DNA of 64,000 nt. It comes from Clostridiales bacterium (GTDB lineage Bacteria; Bacillota; Clostridia; Christensenellales; Aristaeellaceae). The notes under the pieces are model-generated. The model searched no databases. It had not been told where the DNA came from and saw only the letters and a program-made list of their open reading frames with translations. Positions 49,878-57,767 of the stretch are shown here, piece by piece. Numbering within the stretch: position 1 is the first letter of the stretch; every line of letters starts with the position of its first letter. The translations under genes and the position numbers were made by a program. The stretch is from contig SFNY01000004.1 of NCBI GenBank assembly GCA_004554085.1, positions 7,246 through 71,245 on the forward strand, in the 5' to 3' direction.

Positions 49878-50629
49878 GTTACTCGGCCTCCTTCTTGAGC
49901 AGGTTGCAGGTCTCTTCGCGCTTGTGGCCCTCGAAATCGCGGTACATTGCGCCGCGCTTCATGGCCTCGTCCCGTGCCGTCGATCATGATGGGGTTCATG
50001 GACACGACGGTCTTGACGCCGTACTTCTTGGTGGTCAGGCAGACGAATTTCATCATGATGACGGGGCCGATGGCGATGACTTCATCATAGTTCTCGCCCG
50101 CGACGATCTGCTCCTCCAGCGGCACGGTCACAACGCCCTTGCGGCCGTAGCTGCCGTCGTCGGTCATCATGAAAATCTTGTCGGAGCAGGCCTTGAATTC
50201 GTCCTCCAGGATGACCAGATCCTTGCAGCGGAAGCCGACGAAGGAGTGCACCTCTGCGCCCGCGTCGTGCAGGGCCTTGGCGACCGGATACGCGATGGCG
50301 CAGCCCACGCCGCCGCCGACCACGGCGACCTTCTTCAGACCCTCGATCTCGGTGGGCTTGCCCAGCGGTCCGACGAAGTCCTGAATGTACTCGCCCTGCT
50401 GCTTGGCGTTGAGCTCCATGGTGGTGCCGCCGACGATCTGGAAGATGATGTCAACGGTGCCCGCTTCGAGGTCACAGCCTGCGACGGTCAGCGGAATGCG
50501 CTCGCCGTCCTCGCTGACGCGGAGGATGACAAACTGGCCGGCCTTGGCCTTGCGTGCAACCATCGGCGCTTCGATGGACATGCGCGTGACCGTCGGATTC
50601 AGTTCCTGCTTCTTGACGATCTTAAACAT
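49859..50629 (-). CDS. NfnA-like FAD/NAD-binding subunit with deleted, frameshifted C-terminus
   Basis: As read, a 256-residue protein. Residues 1 to about 216 are a normal ferredoxin-reductase-like subunit: GQFVILRVSEDGERIPLTVA, KVAVVGGGVGCAIAYPVAKA and VSMNPIMIDGTG. In the family IDGTG is followed by MCGxCR and further Cys ligands of a [2Fe-2S] cluster. Here it jumps to an out-of-frame tail (RGHEARRNVPRF...). Another frame right after the junction (forward about 49965-49977) reads EAMKRGAMYRDFEGHKREET and ends with TAA at 49879-49881, 1 bp before nfnB. This is the true family C-terminus. Some 30-40 codons holding the cluster cysteines are lost. It is either a broken gene or an assembly error. 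Confidence 0.85.
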   Translation of the reverse strand: MFKIVKKQELNPTVTRMSIEAPMVARKAKAGQFVILRVSEDGERIPLTVAGCDLEAGTVDIIFQIVGGTTMELNAKQQGEYIQDFVGPLGKPTEIEGLKKVAVVGGGVGCAIAYPVAKALHDAGAEVHSFVGFRCKDLVILEDEFKACSDKIFMMTDDGSYGRKGVVTVPLEEQIVAGENYDEVIAIGPVIMMKFVCLTTKKYGVKTVVSMNPIMIDGTGRGHEARRNVPRFRGPQARRDLQPAQEGGRVTWLRRI

Positions 50630-50706
50630 AAAACCCCTCTTCTCTTGTCTGGACTTGTTGCGGTAGTATGAAAAGGGCACAAAATGCGCCTGTATACTCG
50701 TTTCCT

Positions 50707-50735
50707 ATACTATCACACAATCCGCAAAAATGCAA
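50707..50735 (-). promoter_or_regulatory. Promoter of the nfnA-nfnB operon
   Basis: TTGCAT, 17 bp, TAGTAT on the minus strand, about 80 bp before the nfnA-like start. Confidence 0.6.
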
Positions 50736-50765
50736 GAAAATTGCACGGTGACACAAACAATTAAA

Positions 50766-50810
50766 GCGCGCCGAAACTTATACGCCGCGTGGCGGGAGGT
50801 TCCGGCGCGC
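50766..50810 (-). terminator. Terminator after folC
   Basis: GCGCGCCG and CGGCGCGC pair around a partly paired 29-nt loop. On the minus strand TTTAATTGTTTG follows. Confidence 0.65.
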
Positions 50811-50819
50811 CATAGCGCG

Positions 50820-52091
50820 TCAATCGATCTGATTCAGTGCTTCGCAGATCGCGGAGATCATGTACAGCGAACCGCAGGCGCACACCACGCCGTCGGGGCC
50901 CGCGTGCTCGATGGCGGTCTTAACGCCCTCGGAAACGCTTACACAGGCGCACACCGGCAGATTGTAGCGCTCCAGATGGCGGGCAAGATCCTCTGCGGGC
51001 AGGGAGCGGGGGTTGTCGGGAGTGACGGTGACGAACTCCTTTGCGAAGGGAGCCAGCATGCGGAACATCTCGCCGTAGTCCTTGTCGGCCATGCAGCCGT
51101 TCAGGAAGGTGAGCTTCCTGCCGGGCAGATAGTCCCGGATGGCGCGCACCAGCGCCTCGAGGCACTGGGCGTTGTGGCCGCCGTCGATGATGAACAGCGG
51201 ATGCTTGCGCATGAGCTGGAAGCGCCCCGGCCAGCTGACCTTCTCAAGGCCCGCACGGATGGCGCTTTCGGGGATGCACCAGCCCTTATTCCGCAGGGTC
51301 TCCAGCGCGGTCAGCACCGTGCAGGCGTTGTGCAGCTGGTGCTCGCCCAGCAGCGGGATGTGCAGGCCCTTCAGCTCCTTCCAGTTGAATACCTGCCCCT
51401 CCAGTCCGTGGGACACGGGGGTGAGCGCATCCATGGAGGCGCGGTGCAGGCGCGCGCAGTGATCCTCACAGCTGCGGCGGATCACGTCCTCCACGCCCGG
51501 CTCCTGCGCATAGAGCACGCAGTCGCAGCCGTCCTTGATGATGCCGGCCTTGGCCTGGGCGATCTCCTCCACCGTGTTGCCCAGCACCTGCATGTGGTCC
51601 AGGCCGATGTTCACGATCACGGCCGCCTCCGGCGCGTCGATCACGTTGGTGGAGTCCAGCTCGCCGCCCAGGCCCACCTCCAGCACCACGATCTCGCAGG
51701 CGTGGCGGGCGAAGTACTCCATGGCGATGCAGGTGACCAGCTCGAACTCGGTGGGGTGTTCCTGCATGGACTCCGCCAGCGGCTGTACGTATTCGGTGAT
51801 TTCAGACAGCTCCCCGTCGGAGATCTCCTGACCGCAGACCTGCATGCGCTCGTTGAAGCGAAGGATGTAGGGCGAGGTGTACAGGCCGGTGCGGTAGCCG
51901 GCCTCCCGCAGCACGCGCTCCAGCATGGCGGCGGTGGAGCCCTTGCCGTTGGTGCCGGCGATGTGGATGAACTTCAGCTTCTTTTCCGGGTTGCCCATCT
52001 TTGCCAGTAGCTCGCGGGTGCGGCCCAGGCCCGGGCGCACGCCCATCCAGCAGATGCTGTGTATGTATTTCAGCGCTTCATTGACGTTCAA
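50820..52091 (-). CDS. folC: Folylpolyglutamate synthase / dihydrofolate synthase
   Basis: A 423-residue Mur-ligase-like enzyme that adds glutamates to folates and keeps them in the cell. Its ATP loop is HIAGTNGKGSTAAMLERVL, and a second motif is VLEVGLGGELDSTNV. The chosen start is TTG at 52091, with AGAAGG 8 bp upstream; it gives a normal length, while no ATG exists at a suitable place. It stands alone and divergent from the aldolase gene. Folate polyglutamylation matters for the folate-dependent Wood-Ljungdahl branch encoded nearby. Confidence 0.94.
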   Translation of the reverse strand: MNVNEALKYIHSICWMGVRPGLGRTRELLAKMGNPEKKLKFIHIAGTNGKGSTAAMLERVLREAGYRTGLYTSPYILRFNERMQVCGQEISDGELSEITEYVQPLAESMQEHPTEFELVTCIAMEYFARHACEIVVLEVGLGGELDSTNVIDAPEAAVIVNIGLDHMQVLGNTVEEIAQAKAGIIKDGCDCVLYAQEPGVEDVIRRSCEDHCARLHRASMDALTPVSHGLEGQVFNWKELKGLHIPLLGEHQLHNACTVLTALETLRNKGWCIPESAIRAGLEKVSWPGRFQLMRKHPLFIIDGGHNAQCLEALVRAIRDYLPGRKLTFLNGCMADKDYGEMFRMLAPFAKEFVTVTPDNPRSLPAEDLARHLERYNLPVCACVSVSEGVKTAIEHAGPDGVVCACGSLYMISAICEALNQID

Positions 52092-52283
52092 TGTGGATAC
52101 CTTCTCTCGATCGTATGCATTGTTTTTCGGTTTGCCCAGTCGATTATACCGTGTTTGCCGCCCTTTTGCAATCCCGAACCGGCGGAATTTGCCCCCTTTC
52201 GACTTGAACTTAACGGAGCATATCATTATAATATTCACGGATATGGACGCGCTTGTGCGCAAAGAGAAAGGAAATGACGGGAT

Positions 52284-53123
52284 ATGGCACTCTATACGAT
52301 GAAAGAACTGCTTCAGGACGCGCAGGAGAAGAAGTACGGCGTGGGCTTTTTCAATACCTTCAACATGGACATGGTGCGCGCGGTGATCCGCGCCGCCGAG
52401 GAGAGTTCCTCCCCGGTGATCATCGGCACGGCGGAGGTGCTGCTGAAGTACGGCTCCTTCGATATGATTACGCCCGTGATGCTGGAGGCCGCGCGCCGAT
52501 CGAAGGTGCCGGTGGCGGTGCATCTGGACCACGGCTACAGCTACGATGTGATCATGCAGGCGCTGCGCTGGGGCTACGGCTCCGTGATGTACGACGGCAC
52601 CCGTGAGGCGGATCACGCGGACAACGTGCGCAACTCCGCGCAGCTGGCCCGCACCTGCCACGCCATGGGCGTTGGCCTGGAATGCGAGCTGGGCAGCGTG
52701 GGCGGACTGGCCGATGCTGCGGGCAAGGTGGATCAGATGGCCTACACCGATCCCAATGACGCGCGCGACTTCATCGAAAAGACCAACGCGGACTTCCTGG
52801 CGGTGTCCATCGGCACCCAGCACGGGGTCTACAAGGCCACGCCGAAGCTGGATCTGAACCGCCTGGCGGAGATCCACGCGGCGGTGGACGTCCCGCTGGT
52901 GCTCCACGGCGGCTCCGGCCTCTCCGACGACGACTTCCGCAACACGATCTCCGGCGGCATCCGCAAGGTCAACGTGTACACCGATATCATCCTGGCGGCC
53001 AAGGCGGCCATCCATGCCGACGGGGACGAGGCCTATGGAGACGCGCTGCTGCGCGCCCAGGACGCGATGAAGGAGGCCACGGCCGTCAAGCTGCAGCTGT
53101 TCGGCAGCGCTGGCAGGGCTTGA
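52284..53123 (+). CDS. Class II fructose-bisphosphate/ketose-bisphosphate aldolase
   Basis: A 279-residue zinc-dependent aldolase (Fba/GatY/AgaY family). Catalytic and metal residues lie in VAVHLDHGYSYD, GTQHGVYK, LVLHGGSGLSDDDF and INVYTD-like KVNVYTDIILA. The glutamate-containing VGLECELGSVGG block is also conserved. It cleaves a ketose 1,6- or tagatose bisphosphate into two trioses. The short GatY-like length and solitary location leave the natural substrate open. Confidence 0.93.
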   Translation: MALYTMKELLQDAQEKKYGVGFFNTFNMDMVRAVIRAAEESSSPVIIGTAEVLLKYGSFDMITPVMLEAARRSKVPVAVHLDHGYSYDVIMQALRWGYGSVMYDGTREADHADNVRNSAQLARTCHAMGVGLECELGSVGGLADAAGKVDQMAYTDPNDARDFIEKTNADFLAVSIGTQHGVYKATPKLDLNRLAEIHAAVDVPLVLHGGSGLSDDDFRNTISGGIRKVNVYTDIILAAKAAIHADGDEAYGDALLRAQDAMKEATAVKLQLFGSAGRA

Positions 53124-53178
53124 CGCCGCAAAGAGGCGCGCTTTCTGACATATTTTGCCGGAAACTGTCAATTGCATA

Positions 53179-53207
53179 TTGTGTTTTCCGCAATGTGGGT
53201 ATATAAT
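53179..53207 (+). promoter_or_regulatory. Promoter of the folT riboswitch transcript
   Basis: TTGTGT, 17 bp, TATAAT, immediately upstream of the THF riboswitch. Confidence 0.6.
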
Positions 53208-53208
53208 G

Positions 53209-53314
53209 GTGGGTAACAGAGTAGGGCTTTCTTCGTTAAGTGCCGCCAAAATGGGGAGTTGTCTGGCGGACGAAGGCGCAAGCCGCGGTTGAAGACCCGC
53301 ACCCGCTGAACCAC
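53209..53314 (+). ncRNA. THF (tetrahydrofolate) riboswitch
   Basis: The sequence keeps the conserved parts of the THF riboswitch: AGAGTAG, then TTCGTTAAGTG, a P3 stem CCGCC/GGCGG with AAAATGGGGAGTTGTC loop, ACGAAGG, a small GGC-GCAA-GCC hairpin, GCGG, and the 3' part ACCCGCACCCGCT. It lies between a promoter and a folate transporter gene, the usual setting. Binding of reduced folate would lower expression of the downstream gene. Confidence 0.9.
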
Positions 53315-53331
53315 ATATGGAGAAAATCTAC

Positions 53332-53379
53332 AACCTCCTTATGCAGCATGTGTCAAATGCTCTGAAAGGAGGTTTTTTT
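53332..53379 (+). promoter_or_regulatory. Expression platform: SD-sequestering stem / terminator
   Basis: AACCTCCTT (53332-53340) pairs perfectly with AAGGAGGTT (53366-53374), which contains the ribosome binding site of the folT gene. A T-run (53373-53379) follows, so the same stem could end transcription or block translation. Confidence 0.75.
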
Positions 53380-53380
53380 C

Positions 53381-54463
53381 ATGTCTCAGAACAACGCTCC
53401 CGAACTCTATGCCCATCCCTTCTCCAAGGCCTACTGGAAGCAGGCCGCCAGCGAATTCAAAAAGACTCGGGTTCTGATCTTCGCGGCGCTGATGATCGCC
53501 CTGCGCGTGGTGCTGAAGATGGTCAGCATTCCCGTCGGCCCCGACCTGCGCATCAACACGGCGTTCTTCATCAACGCCTACGGCGCGGCTGTGTTTGGTC
53601 CGGTGGTGGCCATTGTCGCCGCGGCCATCTCCGATACCCTGGGCTGCCTGCTGTTTCCCACCGGCGTGTACTTCTTTCCCTTCGTGTTCATCGAAATCGC
53701 GGGTTCCCTGGTCTTTGCGCTGTGCTTCTACCGGGCCAAGATCAGCTCCGTGCGGGTGATGCTGTCCCGCTTCCTGATCGACTTTGGCGTGAACATCGTG
53801 CTGAACACGCCCATCATGGTGCTGTACTACAAGATGATCCTGGGCAAGTACTACGCCATCGTCGACCTGCCCCGCATCGCCAAGAACCTGTGCATGTTCC
53901 CCATCGAATCGATCCTGCTGATCCTGTTCTTCCGCCTGGTGATCCCGCCGACCAAGCACCTGGGCTTCATGCACGGCGATGTGGAGAAGCTGCGCTTCAC
54001 CAGGAAGAACCTGACCCTGCTGGCCGTGCTGTTCGTGGTGGGCGTGGCCTCGGTGTTCGGCTACAGCGTCTACAGCTACAACAACACCTCGATCAGCGCC
54101 AAGTACACCCCCGCCGAGCGCATGGACCGGAACGTTTCCATGCAGCAGTACGTGCTCGCGGACAATCCCTCGCTGGAGGGGGAGACGCTGGTGACTGTCA
54201 TCGAGAGCGCCATCCCCAAGTTCGCCGATCCCAACGTCACCTACTCCGTGGCGGTCTACACGGTGAACGAGGAGGAGCTTGCCAGCAACATCGCCGAGGC
54301 GAAGGAGAAGGATCCCAACTCCAGCTACGGCATGGACACCCTCAACGGCTACTCCAAGTCCAAGGCCAAGGCGGACGACGCCCTTGTGAGCGCGGGCTAC
54401 GCAACCATCGTGCTGAATGGGAAGACCGGCGAACTGGTCTCCTATGCGGACGACATCGAATAA
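53381..54463 (+). CDS. folT: ECF-type folate transporter S component (FolT) with extra C-terminal domain
   Basis: A 360-residue protein. Residues 1 to about 200 match the folate-specific S component of ECF transporters: TRVLIFAALMIALRVVLKMV, GPDLRINTAFFINAYGAAVF and SDTLGCLLFPTGVYFFPFVF, with about six helices. This is the usual full length. It then continues with a seventh helix (about 210-228, LTLLAVLFVVGVASVFGYSV) and some 130 residues with no known motif, probably outside the cell. The THF riboswitch upstream confirms the folate role. The shared ECF module (EcfA/A'/T) must be encoded elsewhere. A strong terminator follows. Confidence 0.93.
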   Translation: MSQNNAPELYAHPFSKAYWKQAASEFKKTRVLIFAALMIALRVVLKMVSIPVGPDLRINTAFFINAYGAAVFGPVVAIVAAAISDTLGCLLFPTGVYFFPFVFIEIAGSLVFALCFYRAKISSVRVMLSRFLIDFGVNIVLNTPIMVLYYKMILGKYYAIVDLPRIAKNLCMFPIESILLILFFRLVIPPTKHLGFMHGDVEKLRFTRKNLTLLAVLFVVGVASVFGYSVYSYNNTSISAKYTPAERMDRNVSMQQYVLADNPSLEGETLVTVIESAIPKFADPNVTYSVAVYTVNEEELASNIAEAKEKDPNSSYGMDTLNGYSKSKAKADDALVSAGYATIVLNGKTGELVSYADDIE

Positions 54464-54480
54464 TCCATATTGTATCCCTG

Positions 54481-54513
54481 CGGATGGAATCCAAGCGATT
54501 CCATCCGTTTTTT
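54481..54513 (+). terminator. Intrinsic terminator of folT
   Basis: CGGATGGAATC pairs perfectly with GATTCCATCCG over a 5-nt loop, followed by six T. Confidence 0.92.
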
Positions 54514-54571
54514 AATGTCCGGATTCCACATATCCTGATGGGAGGGACATGCATTTTTTTGAAAATAGGGC

Positions 54572-54602
54572 TTGACAAGATATACTATGCGTTATATAGT
54601 AT
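54572..54602 (+). promoter_or_regulatory. Promoter with overlapping PadR operator candidate
   Basis: TTGACA, 17 bp, TATAGT. The inverted repeat ATACTAT-N7-ATAGTAT (54582-54602) covers the -10 region, ideal for autorepression by the PadR protein encoded next. Confidence 0.75.
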
Positions 54603-54623
54603 TACGCGAAGGGAGGCATTGAT

Positions 54624-54944
54624 ATGGACGTACAGCTCCGACGCGGCCTGCTGGAGGTCTGCGTGCTCGCCGCCGTCGCGCGGCACGACTCCTATGGATA
54701 CCAGATCATTCGGGAGATGGAGCCCTTCGTGGAGATTTCGGAATCCACGCTGTACCCGATCCTGCGCAGGCTGGAGGCGGGGGAGATGCTCCGCGTGTAC
54801 AGCGTGGAGCACAGCGGACGGCTGCGAAAGTACTATCAGATCACGCAGCGGGGCAGGGACCGCCTCGCGGAGTTTCAGCAGGAGTGGAGGGAGATCATGA
54901 GGATTTACAGCTTTATTGCAGGAGGTGCGCAGGGGGATGAATAA
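54624..54944 (+). CDS. PadR-family transcriptional regulator
   Basis: A 106-residue winged-helix repressor. The DNA-binding part shows LRRGLLEVCVLAAVARHDSY, YQIIREMEPFVEISESTLYP, ILRRLEAGEML and KYYQITQRGRDRLAEF. It is followed, with an 8-bp overlap, by DUF1700 and DUF4097 genes, a very common Bacillota trio in which PadR represses the operon. An inverted repeat overlaps the promoter. The inducing signal is unknown. Confidence 0.95.
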   Translation: MDVQLRRGLLEVCVLAAVARHDSYGYQIIREMEPFVEISESTLYPILRRLEAGEMLRVYSVEHSGRLRKYYQITQRGRDRLAEFQQEWREIMRIYSFIAGGAQGDE

Positions 54945-55515
54945 GCGGGAATTTCTGCGGTCGCTGTCGGGCTTGCTGCGGGGGATGCCCCGGAGGGAGC
55001 GCGCGCAGTCGCTGGAGTACTACGGGGAGATGATCCAGGACCGCATGGAGGAGGGCCTGAGCGAGGAGGAGGCGGTTACCCGCCTGGGCAGCGCGGACGA
55101 GATCGCGCGGCAGATTCTTGAAAGCGGCGGGGTGCAGGGAAAGCAGGGGAGTCGGGTTCCGGTCTGGATGACTGTGCTGATCGTGTTGGGCTCGCCGGTG
55201 TGGCTGTCGCTGCTGTTTGCCGGCCTTGCGGTGGTGCTGGCGGCGTACATCGTGGCATGGTCGCTGATCGCGGCGCTGTACGCGGTGCTGCTGGGCATGG
55301 CGGTCTGCGGGCCCTGCGGCGCGCTGGGCTTCGTGGCGGAAATCGTGAAGGGCAACTTTTTGCTGGCCGTGCTGCTGCTGGGCGCGGGCTGCGCGCTGCT
55401 GGGACTTGCGCTGCTGGCGCTGCCCTGGCTCAACCATGCAACAATTGCGGTCGCCCGCGCCAGCGCATGGTGCGCGCAGGGAATTCTGCGCATATTTGAA
55501 AGGAGGAAGATTTGA
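54937..55515 (+). CDS. DUF1700/HAAS-domain membrane protein
   Basis: A 192-residue protein. The N-terminal helical HAAS part (1-65; MNKREFLRSLSGLLRGMPRR, then EEAVTRLGSADEIARQILES) is followed by about four hydrophobic helices (75-190). Such proteins are encoded with PadR regulators and are thought to sense or transmit a membrane signal. The start overlaps the padR stop by 8 bp, and the last base of its stop overlaps the next start (TGATG). The C-terminus is basic (FERRKI). Confidence 0.92.
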   Translation: MNKREFLRSLSGLLRGMPRRERAQSLEYYGEMIQDRMEEGLSEEEAVTRLGSADEIARQILESGGVQGKQGSRVPVWMTVLIVLGSPVWLSLLFAGLAVVLAAYIVAWSLIAALYAVLLGMAVCGPCGALGFVAEIVKGNFLLAVLLLGAGCALLGLALLALPWLNHATIAVARASAWCAQGILRIFERRKI

Positions 55516-56294
55516 TGCACAACCGGGAGAAGAAAATGATGCGCATCGGGCTGATGCTGTTCCTCATCGGAGCGGTGCTGTCCGTGGGTGCGCTTGCGGT
55601 GAACGGCTTCAGTTTGGACGGTCTGGAGGGAGTCTCCTATGAGGTGGTCACCTACGTGCCCGAGGGGGAGTTTGACCGCCTGGACGTGTCGGCGGTGGAT
55701 GCGGAGATTCACATCCAGCCCGCGCAGGACGGTGTGTGCAGGGTCGTCTGCGACGAACGGGAGGACGCACAATACAGCGTGGAGGTGCAGGAGGGCGTGC
55801 TCACGGTGTACTGCGAGGACAACTGGCGCGCGGGCATTCACATCAACCTGAAAACGCCGCTGCTGATGATCGAGCTGCCGGAGAGGGCGTATGCGGAGCT
55901 GAAGGTGCACAGCGTCAGCGGAGATGTGGACGTCACGGGCCTGCGCATCGACGCGCTGGCGATTGACGCCACCAGCGGCGAGATTGAGCTGGAGAAGCTT
56001 GAGCTGGGCAGCCTGGACGTGGAGACCGTCAGCGGCGACGTGGATCTGCAGGACAGCGTGGCAAGCGGCGAAGTGCGCATCCGCACCACCAGCGGCGAGG
56101 TCGAGTTCAAAAACGCCGACGCTGCGAACTTTGAGATCACCTCCGTCAGCGGCGACGTGGAGGGAAGCCTTCAAAGCGGCAAGAGCTTCGACGTGCATAC
56201 CGTCAGCGGCGATGTGAAGCTGCCTAAGTCCGCATCCGGCGGCACGTTCAAGGCGTCCACCACCAGCGGCGACGTGGAGATCAGGGTGAAATAG
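55515..56294 (+). CDS. DUF4097-type beta-repeat protein
   Basis: A 259-residue protein with one N-terminal membrane segment (about 12-32) and an extracellular beta-solenoid. From about residue 120 short strands repeat about every 19-20 residues and alternate between VSGDV and TSGEI/TSGEV, ending TTSGDVEIRVK. This regular alternation is the hallmark of DUF4097 adhesin-like domains. The ATG at 55515 shares a base with the previous stop. The molecular role is unknown. Confidence 0.93.
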   Translation: MHNREKKMMRIGLMLFLIGAVLSVGALAVNGFSLDGLEGVSYEVVTYVPEGEFDRLDVSAVDAEIHIQPAQDGVCRVVCDEREDAQYSVEVQEGVLTVYCEDNWRAGIHINLKTPLLMIELPERAYAELKVHSVSGDVDVTGLRIDALAIDATSGEIELEKLELGSLDVETVSGDVDLQDSVASGEVRIRTTSGEVEFKNADAANFEITSVSGDVEGSLQSGKSFDVHTVSGDVKLPKSASGGTFKASTTSGDVEIRVK

Positions 56295-56305
56295 GAAAGA
56301 CAGAA

Positions 56306-56332
56306 GGGACCCGGCAGGCTGCGCCGGGTCCC
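56306..56332 (+). terminator. Hairpin after the DUF4097 gene
   Basis: GGGACCCGGC pairs perfectly with GCCGGGTCCC; the T-run is poor (CATCGTT). Confidence 0.6.
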
Positions 56333-56414
56333 ATCGTTGGCAGTTTGTTCATACTTTATCCATCCGGCGACAACAATGCGGGGGTAGAATGGCAGATACT
56401 GGAGGATAAAGCAA

Positions 56415-57698
56415 ATGAAGCGATCAATTTCGATTCTTGTGATATGCGCCCTTGCGCTCAACGGAGCCGCCGTCCGGGCGGAGGAAACTGTGCGCTACGC
56501 GGCGGTGGAGACGGTGGAGAGCTCGCGGGAGCTGAGCGGCTCCTTCGTATCGACGGGGACTGGGGAGAGCGCGATCTGCGTCACCAGCGGCACGCTGCTC
56601 TTGCGGGATGCGAGCATTGTGCGCAGCTGCGACGCGGCGGCGGAAGATGCTGCGGTGCAAAGCGGCGCGGGTGCGGCGGTGCTCGCAGCGGGCGGCAGGG
56701 TGAACATCCGCAGCTCCGCCATCGACGCCGACGCGCCGGGTGCAGCGGGGCTGTTGGCCGCTGCGGAGGGAGAGATCGTGGCAGCGGAGGTTGCCGTCGA
56801 CACCGGCAGGGACGGCTCCGCGGGCATTGCCGCGTCCGGCGGCGTGCTCCGGGCGGAGAACCTGCGCGTGACCACCGGCGGGAATGCGTCGCCCGCGATC
56901 CGGCTCGATTCCGGCGGCAGCGCGTCGGTGGAGGGCGGCAGCTATCAGACGAGCGGCGCGGATTCCCCTGCGGCGGATGCGTCTGCGGAGGGACGGCTGC
57001 GCGATGCGGAGCTCACGGCGGGCGCATCCGAGGCGCTGTGCGTGCACTCCGGCGGGAACCTGCTGCTGCAGAACTGCCGCGTGCTCGGCGGAGCGATGAC
57101 GGAGGAGCGGGGCGGTATCGCGGCGGCTCTGCTGTGCGCGGACGGTGAGGACGGCGCCCGGCTGGAGATGGCGGGCGGAGAGCTGTCCGCCCGAAGCGGT
57201 CGCCTGTTCTGCATGGAGGGCGGAGCGGGGGAGATCCTGCTCTGCGGCGTGGAGCTGGACGCGGAGGCCGAAATCCTCCTGGAATGCATCGGCGCTCCGG
57301 GCCGGGCGACGGGTGCGGCGATCGGCAGGTTCACGGCCATTGGCCAGGCGATGGGCGGCGACGTGTGCTGGAACACCGGCTTCGGCCTGGAGTTCTACCT
57401 CTCCGAGGGCAGCTCCCTCAGCGGCGCGGTGTATGCGGGGGAGGATGCTGCGGGCGGCGGCTATTGCAGCCTGTACATCGATGCAAGCTCCCACTGGACC
57501 GTCACGGCGGACAGCATGCTCACGAATCTGAGCTGCGCGGGCGAGATCGTGGATGCGGATGGCCGCAGTGTGACCATCGTCGGCACGGACGGCACGGTCT
57601 ACGTTCAGGGGGATGGCGAGCGCAGCGTGACCGTGGAGCGCTACTCCGCGGAATGCGACATGAGCGGCGCGGGACGGCGCGCAGACGGCGAGGTCTGA
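56415..57698 (+). CDS. Secreted beta-helix-like protein, function unknown
   Basis: A 427-residue exported protein with signal peptide (MKRSISILVICALALNGAAV, cleavage near VRAEE). The mature part is rich in Ala, Gly, Ser and Glu. It shows repeated short units such as SGTLLLRDASI, AGGRVNIRSSAI, SGGVLRAENLRV, SGGSASVEGGSY and SGGNLLLQNCRV, spaced roughly 25-35 residues. This is the pattern of a right-handed parallel beta-helix, as in pertactin-like passengers. No autotransporter barrel or wall anchor is seen. The function could be surface adhesion or glycan binding. It sits alone between two terminators. Confidence 0.85.
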   Translation: MKRSISILVICALALNGAAVRAEETVRYAAVETVESSRELSGSFVSTGTGESAICVTSGTLLLRDASIVRSCDAAAEDAAVQSGAGAAVLAAGGRVNIRSSAIDADAPGAAGLLAAAEGEIVAAEVAVDTGRDGSAGIAASGGVLRAENLRVTTGGNASPAIRLDSGGSASVEGGSYQTSGADSPAADASAEGRLRDAELTAGASEALCVHSGGNLLLQNCRVLGGAMTEERGGIAAALLCADGEDGARLEMAGGELSARSGRLFCMEGGAGEILLCGVELDAEAEILLECIGAPGRATGAAIGRFTAIGQAMGGDVCWNTGFGLEFYLSEGSSLSGAVYAGEDAAGGGYCSLYIDASSHWTVTADSMLTNLSCAGEIVDADGRSVTIVGTDGTVYVQGDGERSVTVERYSAECDMSGAGRRADGEV

Positions 57699-57715
57699 TG
57701 CGTCCGCACAAAAAT

Positions 57716-57743
57716 GACAGTCCGCGGGCAGCTGCGGACTGTC
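57716..57743. terminator. Bidirectional terminator
   Basis: GACAGTCCGC pairs perfectly with GCGGACTGTC over an 8-nt loop, between the convergent secreted-protein and CsoR-type genes. Confidence 0.75.
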
Positions 57744-57767
57744 GGTGCGTTTTGAACGCTTTACGCT

